A stretch of 64,000 bases of DNA from Pyxicephalus adspersus (GCF_032062135.1 NC_092861.1:140209974-140273973), one strand, 5' to 3'; shown: positions 1 through 12,851, numbered from the stretch's first letter. The notes: generated from the sequence alone by a model not told the origin. Program-made: numbers and translations.

Positions 1-215
1 ATGTGTGTGCCATTAGAAAGAATGATTTTTTAGGGGAACAGTGACTTTTAATGCAAGCTCGCCAGTGTAAAGCTGCCGGAGATGCGTGGCTCCGGACGCG
101 AGCTTTTTCAGTTGCTGAATAGCGCAACGGCGTACGATTTCGGATCGCGAATACGAATGCGCGAGCGATCATCCGATTCTGCTTGATGAATTAGGGCCAT
201 TATAACCAACTCAAA
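1..215. other. CpG-dense segment, unassigned
   Basis: Positions 50-190 contain many CpG dinucleotides inside otherwise AT-rich DNA. No reading frame or terminal repeat is visible. CpG-dense islands of this size in such a background are often young transposon fragments, but I do not recognise the family. Confidence 0.3.
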
Positions 216-2071
216 AGTACAAACTACTTTTACCTCTAAAAAGGAAGGGGGGATACATAGACTGAACCCCCTGAAATTTTATTTTCCATATAAATTATTT
301 TTTTTTTTAAATAACACATCATGGATGTTTTTTTCCTATTATTTTATTAGAAGTAAATCTGACATTCAAGTATTCTCTATTTAAAAAAGATTAATACCTT
401 ATAAAAACACCCCTTTGGCTTGTGTATATCTTTCTTTTTTTCTGGAGACATGGAAATGAATTATATTATATATATGCAAAAGAAACACAACTGAAATGTA
501 TCAGGAGCAAACATGGATGTTCCAGTCTGTAGAATGTTTCTCTTTCATAAATTTCAATCTTGCAAATAAAAACAAATGTGCTATTGAATATGAATGTGTT
601 TAAAACATTGCTTCACTGAGCTTCTCTCTAGGGATTCAAACAACAAAAAAGAAAATATTGTGGATTGAGTTTATTAGGGGGTAAATTGCTATTTATAATG
701 AACCAAGCTGTTACAACCAATTAAGTACATTCTAAAATAGAAGAAAATGACATAATAATTGTGGCAGCGCAAAGAATGTTTGGCGAATAATATACTGCTT
801 GTGTCATATAAGAAACAAATCACAAAGAACAGATTTTCATTTGTCATTTGGTTGGAACTTTTCTTCATTTTTTCATTTTATTTCTGGTTAAAAAAATGTG
901 TAAATTTGGTGCATAAGTATGGCATTCTGGCATTCTTTGTTATATGGATACTTGCCATAGCATCTTCAATAACCATAAACTTTGGGTAAAAGTTGAGCCA
1001 AGCTTCGGTAAAATCAGTTACAATCAGTTAAAAATTGCAAAACAGGATTACATTTTTTCAAAATGTATTAATTAAAGTGAATATGTTATTTTTTTTTTTA
1101 ATGTCTAGATCAGTGATAAGTAAGCAGTTAATTTCAACCTAACGCAGATGTTTTTTGTGAATTACCTATTTGCTCCAGTGGTTGAATCAATTGGCTTTGT
1201 GAACCAGTAAAGGGGCCCATTTAATGAATGACCCCTTATCCATACATATGTGCATTATTTCTGGGACATTTCCACCAGACTAGAGGGAATTTTTTATTTT
1301 ATTTGAGAACAGAAGGTATGCCTATTGTGATGCAATATATCGAATAAAAAAAGGGTTATATAAATATATACTAAACTAAAATAAAAATGGCTTAAAAACC
1401 AAGTATGAGAAGCCAAAAACTGTTTTAGAATCTAATGACTTCGGAAGTTAGAAAAGCCTTGGGATTATTCCCAGTAGCAGCCAATGATTATGTACTTGTG
1501 TGGATGCCGTTTTCAAGGACATCAACTTCCATGTACAACAACTCTACACAAGGCAACTGAATAGATAAAATTCCAAAACTGCAACAAATCATCTTGACAC
1601 TCCAGCATAAAAAGACCATTGAATCCATAATGTCCTACAGCCTATGTAGTGTAAAACTGAAACATAAGTACATAAAAAAACCTCTGATCCTTTTTTTTTT
1701 TAAATTTGGGTGCTTTTGAAAAGTGAACAACCCCCTGACAATAGCGCCTTTGTTGCATGATAACTTTTGAAATGTATCCATTGAATGTAGTAATGTCCCA
1801 ATTTCCAGGCATTATCAGATGACTATTCTCAGTCGCCAGATGTTATTACTTTAATAATTTGCAGCTCTGCAATTTATTTCTATAGACAGTAAGATGTAGG
1901 ATAGAACTTTAAGCACGGACCCAGTAGCTATTACGCACGGCCAAAGCAAGTCGTCCCAGTGTCAGATCATGTTACCCCCTTTCAATTTGGGGCAGCTGCC
2001 TGCAAATCTTTGTGAAAAGTTCCAGTAGTGTACAGAAATGAATATAATAGCAAGTCTGGTAAAAAAAAAAG

Positions 2072-2075
<4 letters not shown>
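216..2075. other. AT-rich DNA, nothing recognised
   Basis: Low-complexity A and T runs and scattered stop codons in all frames. I see no repeat terminus, RNA gene or convincing exon. Confidence 0.5.
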
Positions 2076-2080
<5 letters not shown>

Positions 2081-2105
<25 letters not shown>

Positions 2106-2160
2106 TCATTATTGTTAATATTATACATTATTATGTGTATATATGTGTGTGTGTTTATTT
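2081..2160. repeat. TA and GT microsatellite
   Basis: An uninterrupted TA run covers 2081-2105. After a short AT-rich spacer a GT-rich stretch follows (about 2137-2155). It explains the YIYIYI-type frame translated here, which is not a gene. Confidence 0.9.
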
Positions 2161-3520
2161 TATATTGTAACACTGTTCCTATTAATAATATTTATTTTTT
2201 ATACAAAACTGTGACCCCCCCACAAACTTCATGTTTAGCTGCAGTAGTAAAATTATAAATTTGCAGCCTGCAGACTAACCTCCTCAGATGTTAAAACATT
2301 CTTCAAAACCGCTCTAATCCACTTTGGATGAAACAGAGGGTGCCATCAGTTTGTAACATTCACCAATTGGTGTAGAATGAATCACAGACATTCAAAACAC
2401 ATTAAGCCAGACGATTCTCCACCAGTGTTTTATGAATGTGATATTCTCTTTCCATTCAGTAGTGATCATCAGACCAATAAGGGTTTTCTGATCATACGAC
2501 GTCACATCACCTAGACTGAAATATTCAATTGTCAGAATCTAAAAGGCAGAAATTAGTGGCTTGGGGTGAATGAACCCTTGAGTCACATTTCAAAATACAC
2601 ATGAATATATCGAAACATGAAAAACATGACAACACGTTGATAATAAAACTAAAAAAAAAACACAAAAAAAGTTGCATTTTTTTTTTTTTGCACATGTTCG
2701 CATTTAGCGATATAAACCCAGCAAAATAAGTAAAATGGAAAATATAGGGTTAAAATGAACTGGCCTCTTCTACACATTCTTACACACTTACATATACACA
2801 AACACACACAATAACACACACTTACACCCATGGATTCCAATTTTGTGTTCTAGAAAGTATACAAGCACTAAAACCCAACATTTCATGGTGAGAAATGTAA
2901 CCTCAGCGCGACCATAATTGCGTCTGAACAAAAATAAACAAGGCTTGAACAGTGAGCTCAGAATGATTGTTATGTCAGCTAACACGGTGTGAATAAGTGC
3001 ACATGTTTTATCATTTATTTTAAATGTACAGTCAATGAGCCATGGCCCATTAGACCCAGAAAAAAGGTTTGTCTTCAAAATATTTTATGTACAGTTATTG
3101 ATTTCAGAGCATAAATATTTGCCCAATCTGCACCTTACAATGGTGTTCAGTCAGAGGAACAAACGGTGCAGCTTGCTGCTTGGGGTGTACACGATCCAGA
3201 CACATGCTACTTACATGGCGGGATAATGTCATTATTTCCCATTTATCAAGGATGGAGAACATAGGACTATTCACTGAAACTATTCAGTTTACCTCTATGG
3301 AGCTAACAATGCAACGGTTTGTTTATTTAAATCAAACAAACAGTAATGCAACCTTTAAAAAACAAAATATATATATACACATATAGAAACAGAAAGCAAT
3401 AAATATTAATATATGAAAAAAATACCGAATTCAAAATTAAAATTAAGGCTTTATACTTCGATCATTTCACTAATATTATTCTATAAACCTAAACCAATGT
3501 TAATAAACAAAAAACATCTA
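2161..3520. other. Unique AT-rich DNA with simple repeats
   Basis: Contains poly-A and poly-T tracts near 2650-2690 and a CA-rich stretch at 2765-2825. Short overlapping frames on both strands have no domain-like composition. Nothing else recognised. Confidence 0.45.
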
Positions 3521-3522
3521 AC

Positions 3523-3785
3523 CAGGTGTTTCTCAACCAGGATTCCTTCAGAGGTTTTTAGGGGTTCCTTGAGGAACAAGAAATTTGTCAGATCAGTTTA
3601 AGTGACATGAACAATCTTTTAGGCTATCTGTAAGAGTGAAATTCTTTGCAATGGCCAGCAATGTAAGCGGTGTTCATACCACTGACTACCATGATAATGT
3701 ACTGTGAGCACGTATAGCAATGGTTCCTTGAAGACCTGAAAGATCTTTGAAGAGTTCCCCAATGTTAAAAAGCCCAAGGTACATT
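3523..3785 (+). mobile_element. hAT-type MITE, family A
   Basis: The 5' end CAGGTGTTTCTCAACC is a typical hAT terminal repeat. The body matches the copies at 31691, 35719 (inverted) and 63248: TTCCTTGAG near the 5' end, CTATCTGTAAG and GGCCAGCAATGTAAG in the middle, then GGTTCCTTGAAGACCTGAAAG. The 3' terminus is degraded. Possible 8-bp target duplication CATCTAAC / GATCTATC (6 of 8). There is no coding capacity, so it is non-autonomous. Confidence 0.72.
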
Positions 3786-3922
3786 GATCTATCAAATCTT
3801 ACATCCAAAAATCTCATCAAGAGTCTAGAAGCTACAGAACACTAATTATACATAAAGCCCTTTTTTTATGTGGGGAGGTGAATGGCAGGGTGGAGAGTTG
3901 CACCACCACAGACAGTAACTAG

Positions 3923-4247
3923 CGTAGCCTTTCACAACCTTTTTAAGCCTCAGGAACCCCTAAAATAATTTTCAAGCCTCGGGGAACTGTTACTAAAATC
4001 AATTTGTTGGGGTTAAGTGGGCAAAACAATGATGGCCAGTGGAAAGAATGGCTTCCAGTGGTGGCTAGAACATCTCCTTTATAGACATCTAAAACCATCA
4101 TTATAGGCATGCAGCTGGCACTATAAAGTGGTGTTATTCCCAGAACTATGCAGGCATCAACAAGTTTGAGGTCAATCAGCCACAGGTAGAGGAACCCTTA
4201 GCCACCTTTGGAGGAACTCTTTGGTTACATGGAGTTAGTGGTGCTAT
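3923..4247 (-). mobile_element. hAT-type MITE, diverged relative of family A
   Basis: Begins CTTTCACAACCTTTTTAAGC and contains CAGGAACCCC, GATGGCCAGTGGAAAGAATG and GGAGGAACTCTTTGG. This order matches the reverse complement of family A but is more diverged and somewhat longer. Termini are eroded and I cannot define a target duplication. It lies about 140 bp after the family A copy. Confidence 0.55.
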
Positions 4248-4334
4248 GTTAAGAGATTGAATCTCCTGGATTGGTAAAAATGAAAATAATAAAGGCACAT
4301 TGCAATTTTTTTACTTCTTTCTGCTAATTTAAAT

Positions 4335-4592
4335 GAGCACTCAAAACTCTTTTTTTTCAAACTTGCTTACCCATCTTCTTCTGTCTTTTGAAACCCTTAC
4401 TTTCCACCACTACATATCTCCCATCCTATTGTGTGATACTTCCCCACCTCCTAGATTGTAAGCTCTTCGTGGCAGGGTCCTCTCCTCCTGTATCACTGTC
4501 TGTATCTGTTCATCATTTGCAACCCCTATTTAATGTACAGCACTGCGTAATATGTTAGCACGATATAAAGCCTGTTTATTAATAATAATGAT
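4335..4592 (+). mobile_element. L2-type LINE 3' end
   Basis: Pyrimidine-rich remnant of the ORF2 C-terminus and 3' UTR, followed by the characteristic tail TTGTAAGCTCTTCGTGGCAG, CCCCTATTTAATGTACAGC, an AATATGTT-type motif and ATAAA-rich end with TAATAATAATGATAAT. Other tails in the window lie at 4728, 6298, 7849, 11715, 50388 and 55855. 5'-truncated, as is usual for LINE retroposition. Confidence 0.72.
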
Positions 4593-4727
4593 AATATTCT
4601 GAGTACAATATCCGGTGTCGCCAACGGGTGTTCTACAGATGTAAAGGACCAAGCAACCCTTGATTTCATGCATACGCAGAAAGATATTGTCACTTTTGTC
4701 AGTGCCCTGGGTAGAATTATTTTTTTT

Positions 4728-4866
4728 ATTAAACAGTATTTATATAGCACCAACATATTACACAGTGCTGTACATTAAATAGGGGTTGCAAATGACTAAT
4801 ACAGACAGTGACACAGGAGGAGGAGAGGACCCTGCCCCAAAGAGCTTATGATCTAAGAGATCGCAC
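4728..4866 (-). mobile_element. L2-type LINE tail, inverted
   Basis: Reads in reverse as the L2 tail: ATTTATATAGCACCAACATA, CTGTACATTAAATAGGGGTT, then CCCTGCCCCAAAGAGCTTA. It lies about 135 bp from the forward copy ending at 4592, so the two can fold together. Confidence 0.75.
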
Positions 4867-6295
4867 AGTCTCTTGGGATATGTGACCCCAGGAGGCCATC
4901 AATCTTTTTTCTGTGGTTAGAATGCCAGAAGTGGGGACAAACTGTCAGTATTTCAAAGTATTTCAAAGAATTAGCAATGTAAGGGAGCCTAGATAGGGAG
5001 TCCTATCAAATTTTGGTGGTATGTCCACTTTACACAAGGATATGTTTCTTTTTCTTCAGCTATGTGACTATATTATAAAATCTCACGGAACTTTCTCTTT
5101 TTTTTAATCTTTACTTTTTTTCTGCTTTGTAAATTGAGTCCATTTGAGTCTTACCACTAATTCTATACCAAAGCCAATGTCAGGGAAGAGAAGGCAATGT
5201 TGCTGATCAAACATTTGATCATGTATATAATTATTATGTTACTATATTCATTTATTGTGTATCTTTTCAACATGTACAATCATACTATTACGTTTTACAT
5301 GGAAGATCCATCTAAATACAAAGTGTAAAATTTCCTTTTTTTCCTCCTATTACGAAGATTACTTATTCTTTCATGCATGTGAAATATGCTGTAAATGGAC
5401 CATAGATCATTAAAGACAAACATATAAAAGTGGGAGATCAGGGAAATGAAAAAGTACTTCTAGCCTGTGATTGATTTCCCTCTACAAAGATAAATATTTA
5501 TGTATTAGGTTCTGTTCATTATTAGTAGGTATTGAAATTAGAATATGATTGAAGCACTCATAAAGCAACCCTGTGAAAAAATAGGGTTATTTTGACTTAG
5601 GTAAAGGGGGTGGAAGTTATAGGGTCCCAAAAACCTCTTTCAAAGTTATGAGGTCACTAGGCCTCTTGACCAGGGGAAAGGGCATTGTGCTATAGGAGGC
5701 ACCACCTCCAAAATAAAGTTGTGTGTGAAGAGAGACTGAATGGCCTTTTTATAGTGGAACCAAACATTTGGAGCTCAGACCTCCTCAGATATTGCCCACA
5801 AATGATTCTGCTCCATGATTGAAAGAACTGAAATCTAAAGAATGAAGAGGGTCCGGCCAGGGACAGTAAGCTTGGGTAGGAAAGGGCTAGTTGATGCTTG
5901 ATATTCCCCAGCCAAGAAATGAGTTGGGATCTATCTGACTTCCTGCAGCTTTGGTTTGTAATGAAGCAGCATTTGAACATTTTACAGTGGGCAGCAGCTG
6001 GCCGTATTAAATCACCCACTGCCGCTCCCATTTGTTCCATATGAGCACAATTTGGGAGTTTAAGAAAATGGTAATTGTTTTGCACCTTTACCACCAGCCT
6101 GAACTAGTCCTTAGTATACTGTGTATAACAATCATTTTACGAATAAAGCACCCAATTTACTACAATTTTTTTTATAATTCAGCATCTCCTGCACCTTTTT
6201 TTCAGCCACTTCATGTCTGTATGCATGTACTCTAGTGATAGCTACATTGCCATTTGTCGGGACTGGTTGCCTGATGATGACAACTGTGGACCATA
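4867..6295. other. Mostly unique DNA with an unnamed dispersed repeat
   Basis: About 5818-5890 contains GAAAGAACTGAAATC, then a GAATGAA-type motif and GGTAGGAAAGGG. The same order occurs at 39266-39340, so this is a dispersed repeat of unknown type. The 134-codon minus frame at 5690-6094 overlaps it and is not supported as a gene. The rest shows nothing recognisable. Confidence 0.45.
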
Positions 6296-6297
6296 TC

Positions 6298-6432
6298 AAT
6301 TGTAAGCTCTTCGGGGCAGGGTCCTCTTCTCCTGTATCACTGTCTGTATTAGTCTGTCATTTGCAATCCCTATTTAATGTACAGCGCTGCGTAATATGTT
6401 GGCGCTATATAAATCCTGTTTAATAATAATAT
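6298..6432 (+). mobile_element. L2-type LINE tail
   Basis: Starts TTGTAAGCTCTTCGGGGCAG and runs through GTACAGCGCTGCGTAATATG, GGCGCTATATAAATCC and a TAATAATAT end. It is one of the best preserved tails in the window. Confidence 0.82.
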
Positions 6433-7845
6433 AATGTTTAAAGATCCACTTGTTCTAGTAGAAGCCAGGGTGACAACATGGGAACACAAAGGTGAGACAT
6501 GGACAGGATGTCAACACATAACAGGACAAAAGACCCTCATGGCTGGATGAATATCATTTTAATGAAATTTACCGATTAAAAATATATAACATATAAATAT
6601 CATATATATTCAAAATATCTGTTTTTTTTAAACCTTATATGTGATTTCACTAAATGGTTATAAATATATATTAACATTTGAACATTAAGCTGTAATATTC
6701 AGTACAGTAGATAACTTGCAGCCGTTGTTTTATTATAAAGACAAAAATGGATATCAGAGGGACTTTCCTGAAGTTCCGTATGAATGCTCCATTTTCTTCC
6801 TCTTTCAATGTACCTAACTGCATCAGATGGAAATGTGCGAGCAGCCACAATGTTTCCTTTCAGTGGCCGGCAGATGAAAATGCCATGCCTTGTTTTGCCT
6901 TCGTGTCATAGAATTTCATGCCTGTTGTGGTAAAATAATCACATTATTCAGTAAAGCTGAGCCTGTTATCATTTTTGGTTACTTGGTCACAAGAAGGCTT
7001 ATATTACAATTATTGTAGAAGGAAGCAGACGGCTAGGAATGGTCAGAGCTGAATTTCAATTCTGTGTGCCCCAAGGCCACTTTTATTGAGCCATTAGGGT
7101 CGCGTTGGTTAAAAGGCCTTCAAGGTCCCAGCCTAGGACAGAAAAGTTTCAAGGTGGGTGGCAAATTATCTTCAAATTATACTTTTATCTGTGCTGTCCT
7201 GTATATTTAAAGAACCCAACCAATAAAATCTAACATAATCTTTAATATCTGTGTAATAATACTGTGTAAAATACTGTGTAATAATAATAATATCTCAATA
7301 GAATTCCAATAGTTGTGTTAAAACTTTTTTCACATTTATTATTGTTCAGGTAACAACTTTCTTGGTGATGACTAGCTCACAAAGGGTGCTTCTATGTTGT
7401 ATAATTTCCAGTGGAAACTAGAAGAAACTGTGCCAAAACTTTGCCCAAGCATGGTCCATGGTTTCCAATATCGGGGAGCCTGCGTAGACCAATGACGTAC
7501 ACCCAGTGCTTCAACACATGCAAGTAGACTAGAAGTGGCTTGTAAATTACTAGAGAAGGTCAGCGGCACTGGAGATATGCATATTATCATTTATGTATCA
7601 AATCTATTAGGTTTTAAGCGACTTAAAGTGTGGTCTTGCAATTTATTAATGCAGGGGAATATGTGCCAAGAACGCAAGGGAATGCACATTACATGTGGCG
7701 AAGCAGCGAATATGTGTGAATGGGCTCTAAAGATTCATTACTTACCACCATCCCAATGGGAAAGCATTGACAGCTTTGGTTGACCATGATCTGCAAAGTA
7801 ATGTATGTTTACATTATGGTTATGGTTTGTGTCATAGGCTGTACT
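6433..7845. other. AT-rich DNA, nothing recognised
   Basis: No terminal repeats, RNA gene or exon-like frame seen. Short opposed frames near 7372-7783 have no recognisable features. Confidence 0.45.
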
Positions 7846-7848
7846 TTT

Positions 7849-7905
7849 GCATCCAGGTCTGTCATCTGCATCCCCTATTTCTTGTACAACACTGTGTAAT
7901 ATAGG
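7849..7905 (+). mobile_element. Partial L2-type tail
   Basis: GTCTGTCATCTGCATCCCCT followed by TTGTACAACACTGTGTAATA corresponds to the middle of the L2 tail, without its start or end. A TA microsatellite follows at about 7933-7962. Confidence 0.6.
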
Positions 7906-7935
7906 TATAATTTTATATTTACTATAGATTTACAG

Positions 7936-7966
<31 letters not shown>

Positions 7967-8269
7967 ATTATAAATACATATACTGTATATATGTGCAGCA
8001 TTTTAGAAGTAAAGCACTGGTAAGGATGTGTTGGTTTCCAAAGCTCCTGAAAAGTCATGGTTGTTGGAAGCTGTTGTTTATATTGTATTTGTATCATTTT
8101 ATTGTATCTATATACAGAATTTTGTTGCACTACAAAAAATATGCAAACTGCTAGCAAGTTCAGAACACAGCTAAAAACAGGCCCGTGGACTAGCCGTATT
8201 TACCGCACATTATTAATTCCACCTACTGTAATGTATCCGGCAGTACAAACATTGAGCCGAATATGAAAA

Positions 8270-8660
8270 TAAATACATTGTTTCCATTATGCTAATGAGG
8301 TCATAAGTCACGCAGTAATGAAAAAGCAGCAAGGTCATTAGGATCAATTAATAAGTGCATGGTAGGAAAGCATATAGTGCAATTCCCCTTGGCACATTTC
8401 CCTTTTCGTGTCTTTATTTTGCTTCCCTTTCATTGGTTTATAATTAAAGCCACAAACGTTAATTGCTTCGTCTATCAGAAGGCCTAAAGAGCTTCAGTTG
8501 TAAAAACAGGAACAGTCCCTTGTTCAGTGCTTTCAGTTCCCCCATGAATTAAGGCCTGCAGAGCAAAGCTCTAATTACTCTTCATGAAATGTAATAACAG
8601 ATTTTAATGTATAAATGGATTTGAAAAAAAGGCTTGCCTAAGATGAAAATGTTGCAATTT
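8270..8660. promoter_or_regulatory. Candidate conserved non-coding element
   Basis: Non-repetitive stretch with balanced composition and several homeodomain-type cores (GTTAATTGCTTC, CTCTAATTACTC) plus a GCTAATGAGGTCA motif. No frame or repeat similarity is visible. It looks like vertebrate conserved non-coding DNA, but that is inference from composition alone. Confidence 0.2.
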
Positions 8661-9745
8661 CTTGGATCAGTAAATTGTTTTTCAACGTCTTGGTAGTTTT
8701 TCAAAGATGTGAACAAAAGTACCCAATACCACTACTAACTTTACCTTTTCCTCTACAAAGCTGTAATACCTAAAATGCCATTATGCCTTGAAAAAATGAT
8801 ATTAAGCAGAATGCTTCTCTTTTTTTGTGGCTTGCAATTCCTTTTATGTTTGAAGGCTGTATATTTGCAAAAGTTTTCCATTTTGCTGTCTTCTATTTCA
8901 GCCATGGGGTGGCTACATTTCTTTAGAGGCATCCTTGGATCCCCTTTGTAGCCACTCCTATAAGCATGCTGGGACTAGACCTGCAATGCATCATACTTCC
9001 ATAAAACATATAATGCGCCCTGGTACACTGGCAGCCTTGGAGACATTTTGGAGATCTACAGCTACTCCCTCCTCCACCTCCTAATTCTGTGAATGACAGA
9101 CAGGTAGTAGGCCACCTCTCCAAGTGGTGATCCAATAGCAAGGCTATTAGAGAATGTGAGCTTTGCTTGAACCATCATAAGCCAGGTTAGTTTTATCCTA
9201 CTGATGGTGTGTTCTCACAATAGTAATCCTGCTCAGTGCAAGAAGAACCCCAGGTTCAGATATTTTGTGCGTGTGCTTGGCTGAGGAGCCAATGAAGCAA
9301 AGCTACTATCTGTGGGATTATACCTGAGTGCCTCTAAGTGTGAATCCCCCCAATACCATAGTGCTGTGGAGCCCAGGTTGGTCTGGGATAGCCATTCGCC
9401 TATTCAATTGCCTCATAAGGATGGCGGACTGGCACCCCCAGGACCGGAACATGGACAGAAGCTGATCACCTTTCTCCCGAAGCAAATTGCGTGCTCTTTG
9501 GGTTCCCAGTGCTAAATCATTCATAGACAACCTAATTCTTAGTCAGAGTTTTGTGTGTAGCAAAATGTCTACCTTGCTGTGATTTATTGAATGTCATCTA
9601 TTGAGCCAAGCATCTGCATTTGAAAGAAACTGACTAAAATCCTTTGATCGACAGTCAATTTAAGCAAGTCGATACAAAATAACATTATTATGAACGTTTA
9701 TAAGCACTGTGTCACACAGCTAGTTTTATACCAGCAACGGCTTTT
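8661..9745. other. Unique DNA, nothing recognised
   Basis: Short frames on both strands near 8923-9530 are shadows of GC-richer unique sequence. No repeat ends seen. Confidence 0.4.
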
Positions 9746-9749
9746 ACAG

Positions 9750-10012
9750 CAGTGGTCCCCAACCTTTTCGGACCTATGGGTTACTAAATCTAAGGACTCT
9801 GGACCTTGCATGCATGGGGAGCCGTGTGCCACTGAAAGGATAAGAAACCTCCCCCAGGGTTATGTCATGATGCCAGAACCTTCCCACTTGTCCAGAGACA
9901 CAAACCACCCACCGCCCTGAGCTTCCGATACATACGGGGTACATTGTCGGTGGTTCTAGCCGCTGCGCCCCCCCCAAAGCAGGGTCCATGTATCACAGGT
10001 TGGGGACTGATG
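9750..10012 (-). mobile_element. hAT-type MITE, family B
   Basis: Left end CAGTGGTCCCCAACCTTTT and right end GGTTGGGGACTGATG form the terminal inverted repeats. In reverse orientation the body reads GGCTCAGGGCGGTGG, TTCTGGCATCATGACAT, CCCTTTCAGTGGCACACGG-like and CATGCATGC. The copies at 22663 and 53435 share this order. No transposase. Target duplication not clear. Confidence 0.75.
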
Positions 10013-10019
10013 GTCTCTG

Positions 10020-11240
10020 TGCTTTTGTGGCCCAGCTGTCAGACTTGCTACCAAGGACAGGATTTGCTCTATATACCCTGTCTACTTTGATGAAGTTCCC
10101 TATCTCTTCTAAAGATGATAGGGCCATGCACCTAGATACCGTACACCTGGCTCAAAAGAGCTTCTGGCGTGAAATCCAACAGTATTACTGGGAACCAACA
10201 GATTTCTATTGGGATGAGTACTGTTTGACATGTTGGTACAGCAAACACTAGAGGGAGAATCTATAAATAAATATATGATATGCAATAATTTAAATAGAAA
10301 GCTCAAAAAATGCAAAATTCATGAAACAATTTAAGCTTTAGGAAATGTAAGTAAAGACCTTAAAAATTTAGGATGGTTTCCTTTTAAATCATAGAAATAC
10401 ATTTGCATTCATTTAAAAGGCCACAGGATACACATACATAATTAAATAGTACACGGTTGCTTGGGTCTATTCTGATCTTCAGCAGGATGCAATGTACAGA
10501 GTTTCTTTCCATTTAACTTAGTTACTTAAAGCTATATTAGTTTCTCTTTCCCATAAATTTCAATACAAACGTCTAAAATGTCAAGGAAGTGCTGAATTTT
10601 ACACGGTAAGGTGAGAAATACCATCACAGTAGAACAACTTCTCATAACTCCAGGATATCAGAATATTTTGCTCCACGGAATCTTAAGTGCATAGCAACAA
10701 AAAATGTAAACTATTTTGTGTTTTCTTTTTTAAAGAATTTAGCAGGATTTTGTGTTCTGTGTCCCTCCTCTTTCCCAGGATTGTTCCGTGGGATATAGGA
10801 CGATGATTATGCTTTGTTTGTACAAGGGATTGTTGGCTTTTATTTTTATTTTTTAATAAAGGTTTCTTTTAGAGATTAGCAGCAGCATTTTGCCATGGAC
10901 TCAACTATAGTCCTATTCACTCCAATTTCAATGAATGGGAATGCGTCTGTGGCAGATGATGGCATGGTTCCCAAAAATGACAAGTCACTTTTGGCCACAT
11001 CTTTGCTGATGAAGATTTGCTCCATGGTCGTAGCTGCCATAATGCAGTTTAGTTTGCTACAACAGGAGTTTTCTGTGTACCTGGGAACAGCCAACTGCAC
11101 AGGTGTGAAAGGACCCTAAATATAATCAAATCCTTTTTTCAATCAATGGGAATCCAAAGAGGGGACTGAATTCTTAGACTGTGTACGTGCGGTAAATTTG
11201 TTACTCAAATAAACCCTTCTTGATTTTTTCCAGTAACAGT
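10020..11240. other. Unique DNA, nothing recognised
   Basis: Opposed short frames near 10876-11119 have no domain signs. No repeat boundary found. Confidence 0.4.
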
Positions 11241-11245
11241 AGAAT

Positions 11246-11345
11246 AAATGAGCACTGTTCAGTTCTATGGAGAGAAGATGATGTAGGATGGACTGGAGGT
11301 ACCCACTGCGTCCTTCTTCATTGTATATGATAGCATTTGTCCCTA
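11246..11345 (+). mobile_element. Fragment of Harbinger-like MITE family
   Basis: GAGCACTGTTCAGTTCTATG followed by GAGAGAAGATG matches the core of the copy at 19183 and, more distantly, the full element at 35247. Both ends are missing. Confidence 0.45.
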
Positions 11346-11714
11346 CTGGGTCTTTTAACGGTCTGCTTTGGTGGATTGCTAAACAATGTTGGGGGTATGC
11401 TGTATACGAGTCAGATTTTCAGTCGAAATGGTCATGATTGTTCTTTTCAGGGGATAGTTATCCATTTTCTGTACATAGCTTTACCCAGAACCAGTCCTAC
11501 AAAGTCTCCCAGGAAAACCGACAAATTCTGGATCTCACCACCTCCATGGCCCCTCATAGCTCACATCGGTGCCTACCTCTGCCCTCCGCATCACTACTGT
11601 ATGCCAGAGGAACTAGTAAACACTGCAGGGAAAAAGTTGCATTGGACATCCCTATAAAATGCTGATTTACGGGTCCTACAGCCACCCTTGATCAAACCAT
11701 TACTATTTACAGCT

Positions 11715-11791
11715 ATTATTATTATTATTATTATTAAACAGGATTTATATAGCGCCAACATATTACGCAGCGCTGTACATTAAATAGGCTA
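11715..11791 (-). mobile_element. L2-type LINE tail, inverted
   Basis: An ATT-repeat run is followed by AACAGGATTTATATAGCGCC, AACATATTACGCAGCGCTG and TACATTAAATAGG. This is the reverse of the L2 tail, truncated after about 75 bp. Confidence 0.8.
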
Positions 11792-11794
11792 TAA

Positions 11795-12850
11795 ATAAAT
11801 GTAACAATGAGCTGTATTGCCTTTCTTGTAAATATATTTTGTGTATATCTCAATTCATTTTAACAATGACCTGTAAACCTGATAACATTTTGATTTAGCT
11901 GGAATAAAATGAGGGAGACATAGACAGCTGCTTAGAGCGCCTAATCCCAGCAGATCCCATACAAAAACAGCTAAAGATATTGAATGATCCTTGCAGAGGG
12001 CAGCAAGTACAGCTGTTCTGCAGGGTTGGCTATATGTTTCATGAAGTGTAGCAGGAGCATTGTGCTCTCCTCATAGATGTAAGCAAATGAAATGAAGCAA
12101 ATCATTTTTCATTTTTGTAATGGTTGCTTCTGAAGGTGACAGCTGAGCCTACAGTTTTTAGTTCTTGGAAGACAGAGTGTCACTGCCAGCGGCCTTGATT
12201 CAAACACTACTATATTGTTAAACTAGTCACAAAGCAAATGTTACAAGTATTAGAGGCCTGGACAAATATATTTATATGGATAGAATAGGGGATGAGCAAA
12301 TGAAATTTATTTTAAAACAGTTTTAACCAATCTAAACTTTTTGCAAAATTGTGCAAAAATGTTGCCATGTGGTGTGTTTTTTGCCTAATTTCTTTTTTTC
12401 TTATATAGGAATGAACCACTTCATGTTAATCTGAGCCACTCCATGTGACTTTCAGTGTAAACACCCTTTCATTTAATATCCAGCAATGCAATATAGGAGT
12501 TTAAAGTTGTATAAAAGCATGACTTACATATCTTGTACTAATGATAACAAACAAGTATATGCCAGTTGGAAAAATATTTGTAGGCTGCATCTGTCCTTTA
12601 TACGGACTGGCTTACTGGGATTGAAATAAATAACTTTTTTTGTGTTTCTGTCCATTATGCCTTAATAGCATGAACCCTTTTTGGAAGATGGAAATTACTT
12701 TTTGAATATGTGAAATATGCACACTTTTCTGGGCTTACTGGTTTGAGTTGTTCCTCTATCAATAATTTGATAACCCACAAAATTCTAAAAACAATTGTAT
12801 AGAATGGGGGCCATTTTTTTCTTTGAATATCCTTTAAAAAGTAAAAAAAT
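11795..12850. other. Unique AT-rich DNA, nothing recognised
   Basis: No recognisable repeat or exon. Flanked by an L2 tail and a piggyBac-like element. Confidence 0.4.
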
Positions 12851-12851
12851 A

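Noticed and set aside
5690..6094. 134-codon open frame on the minus strand, the longest in the window
   Set aside because: No domain, repeat pattern or splice context. It overlaps a dispersed repeat also present near 39266, so the frame is likely chance within repeat DNA.
9750..10018. Target duplication for the family B copy, GCTTTTAC versus GCTTTTGT
   Set aside because: The second string lies several bases beyond the recognisable terminus and the match is imperfect, so I did not claim it.
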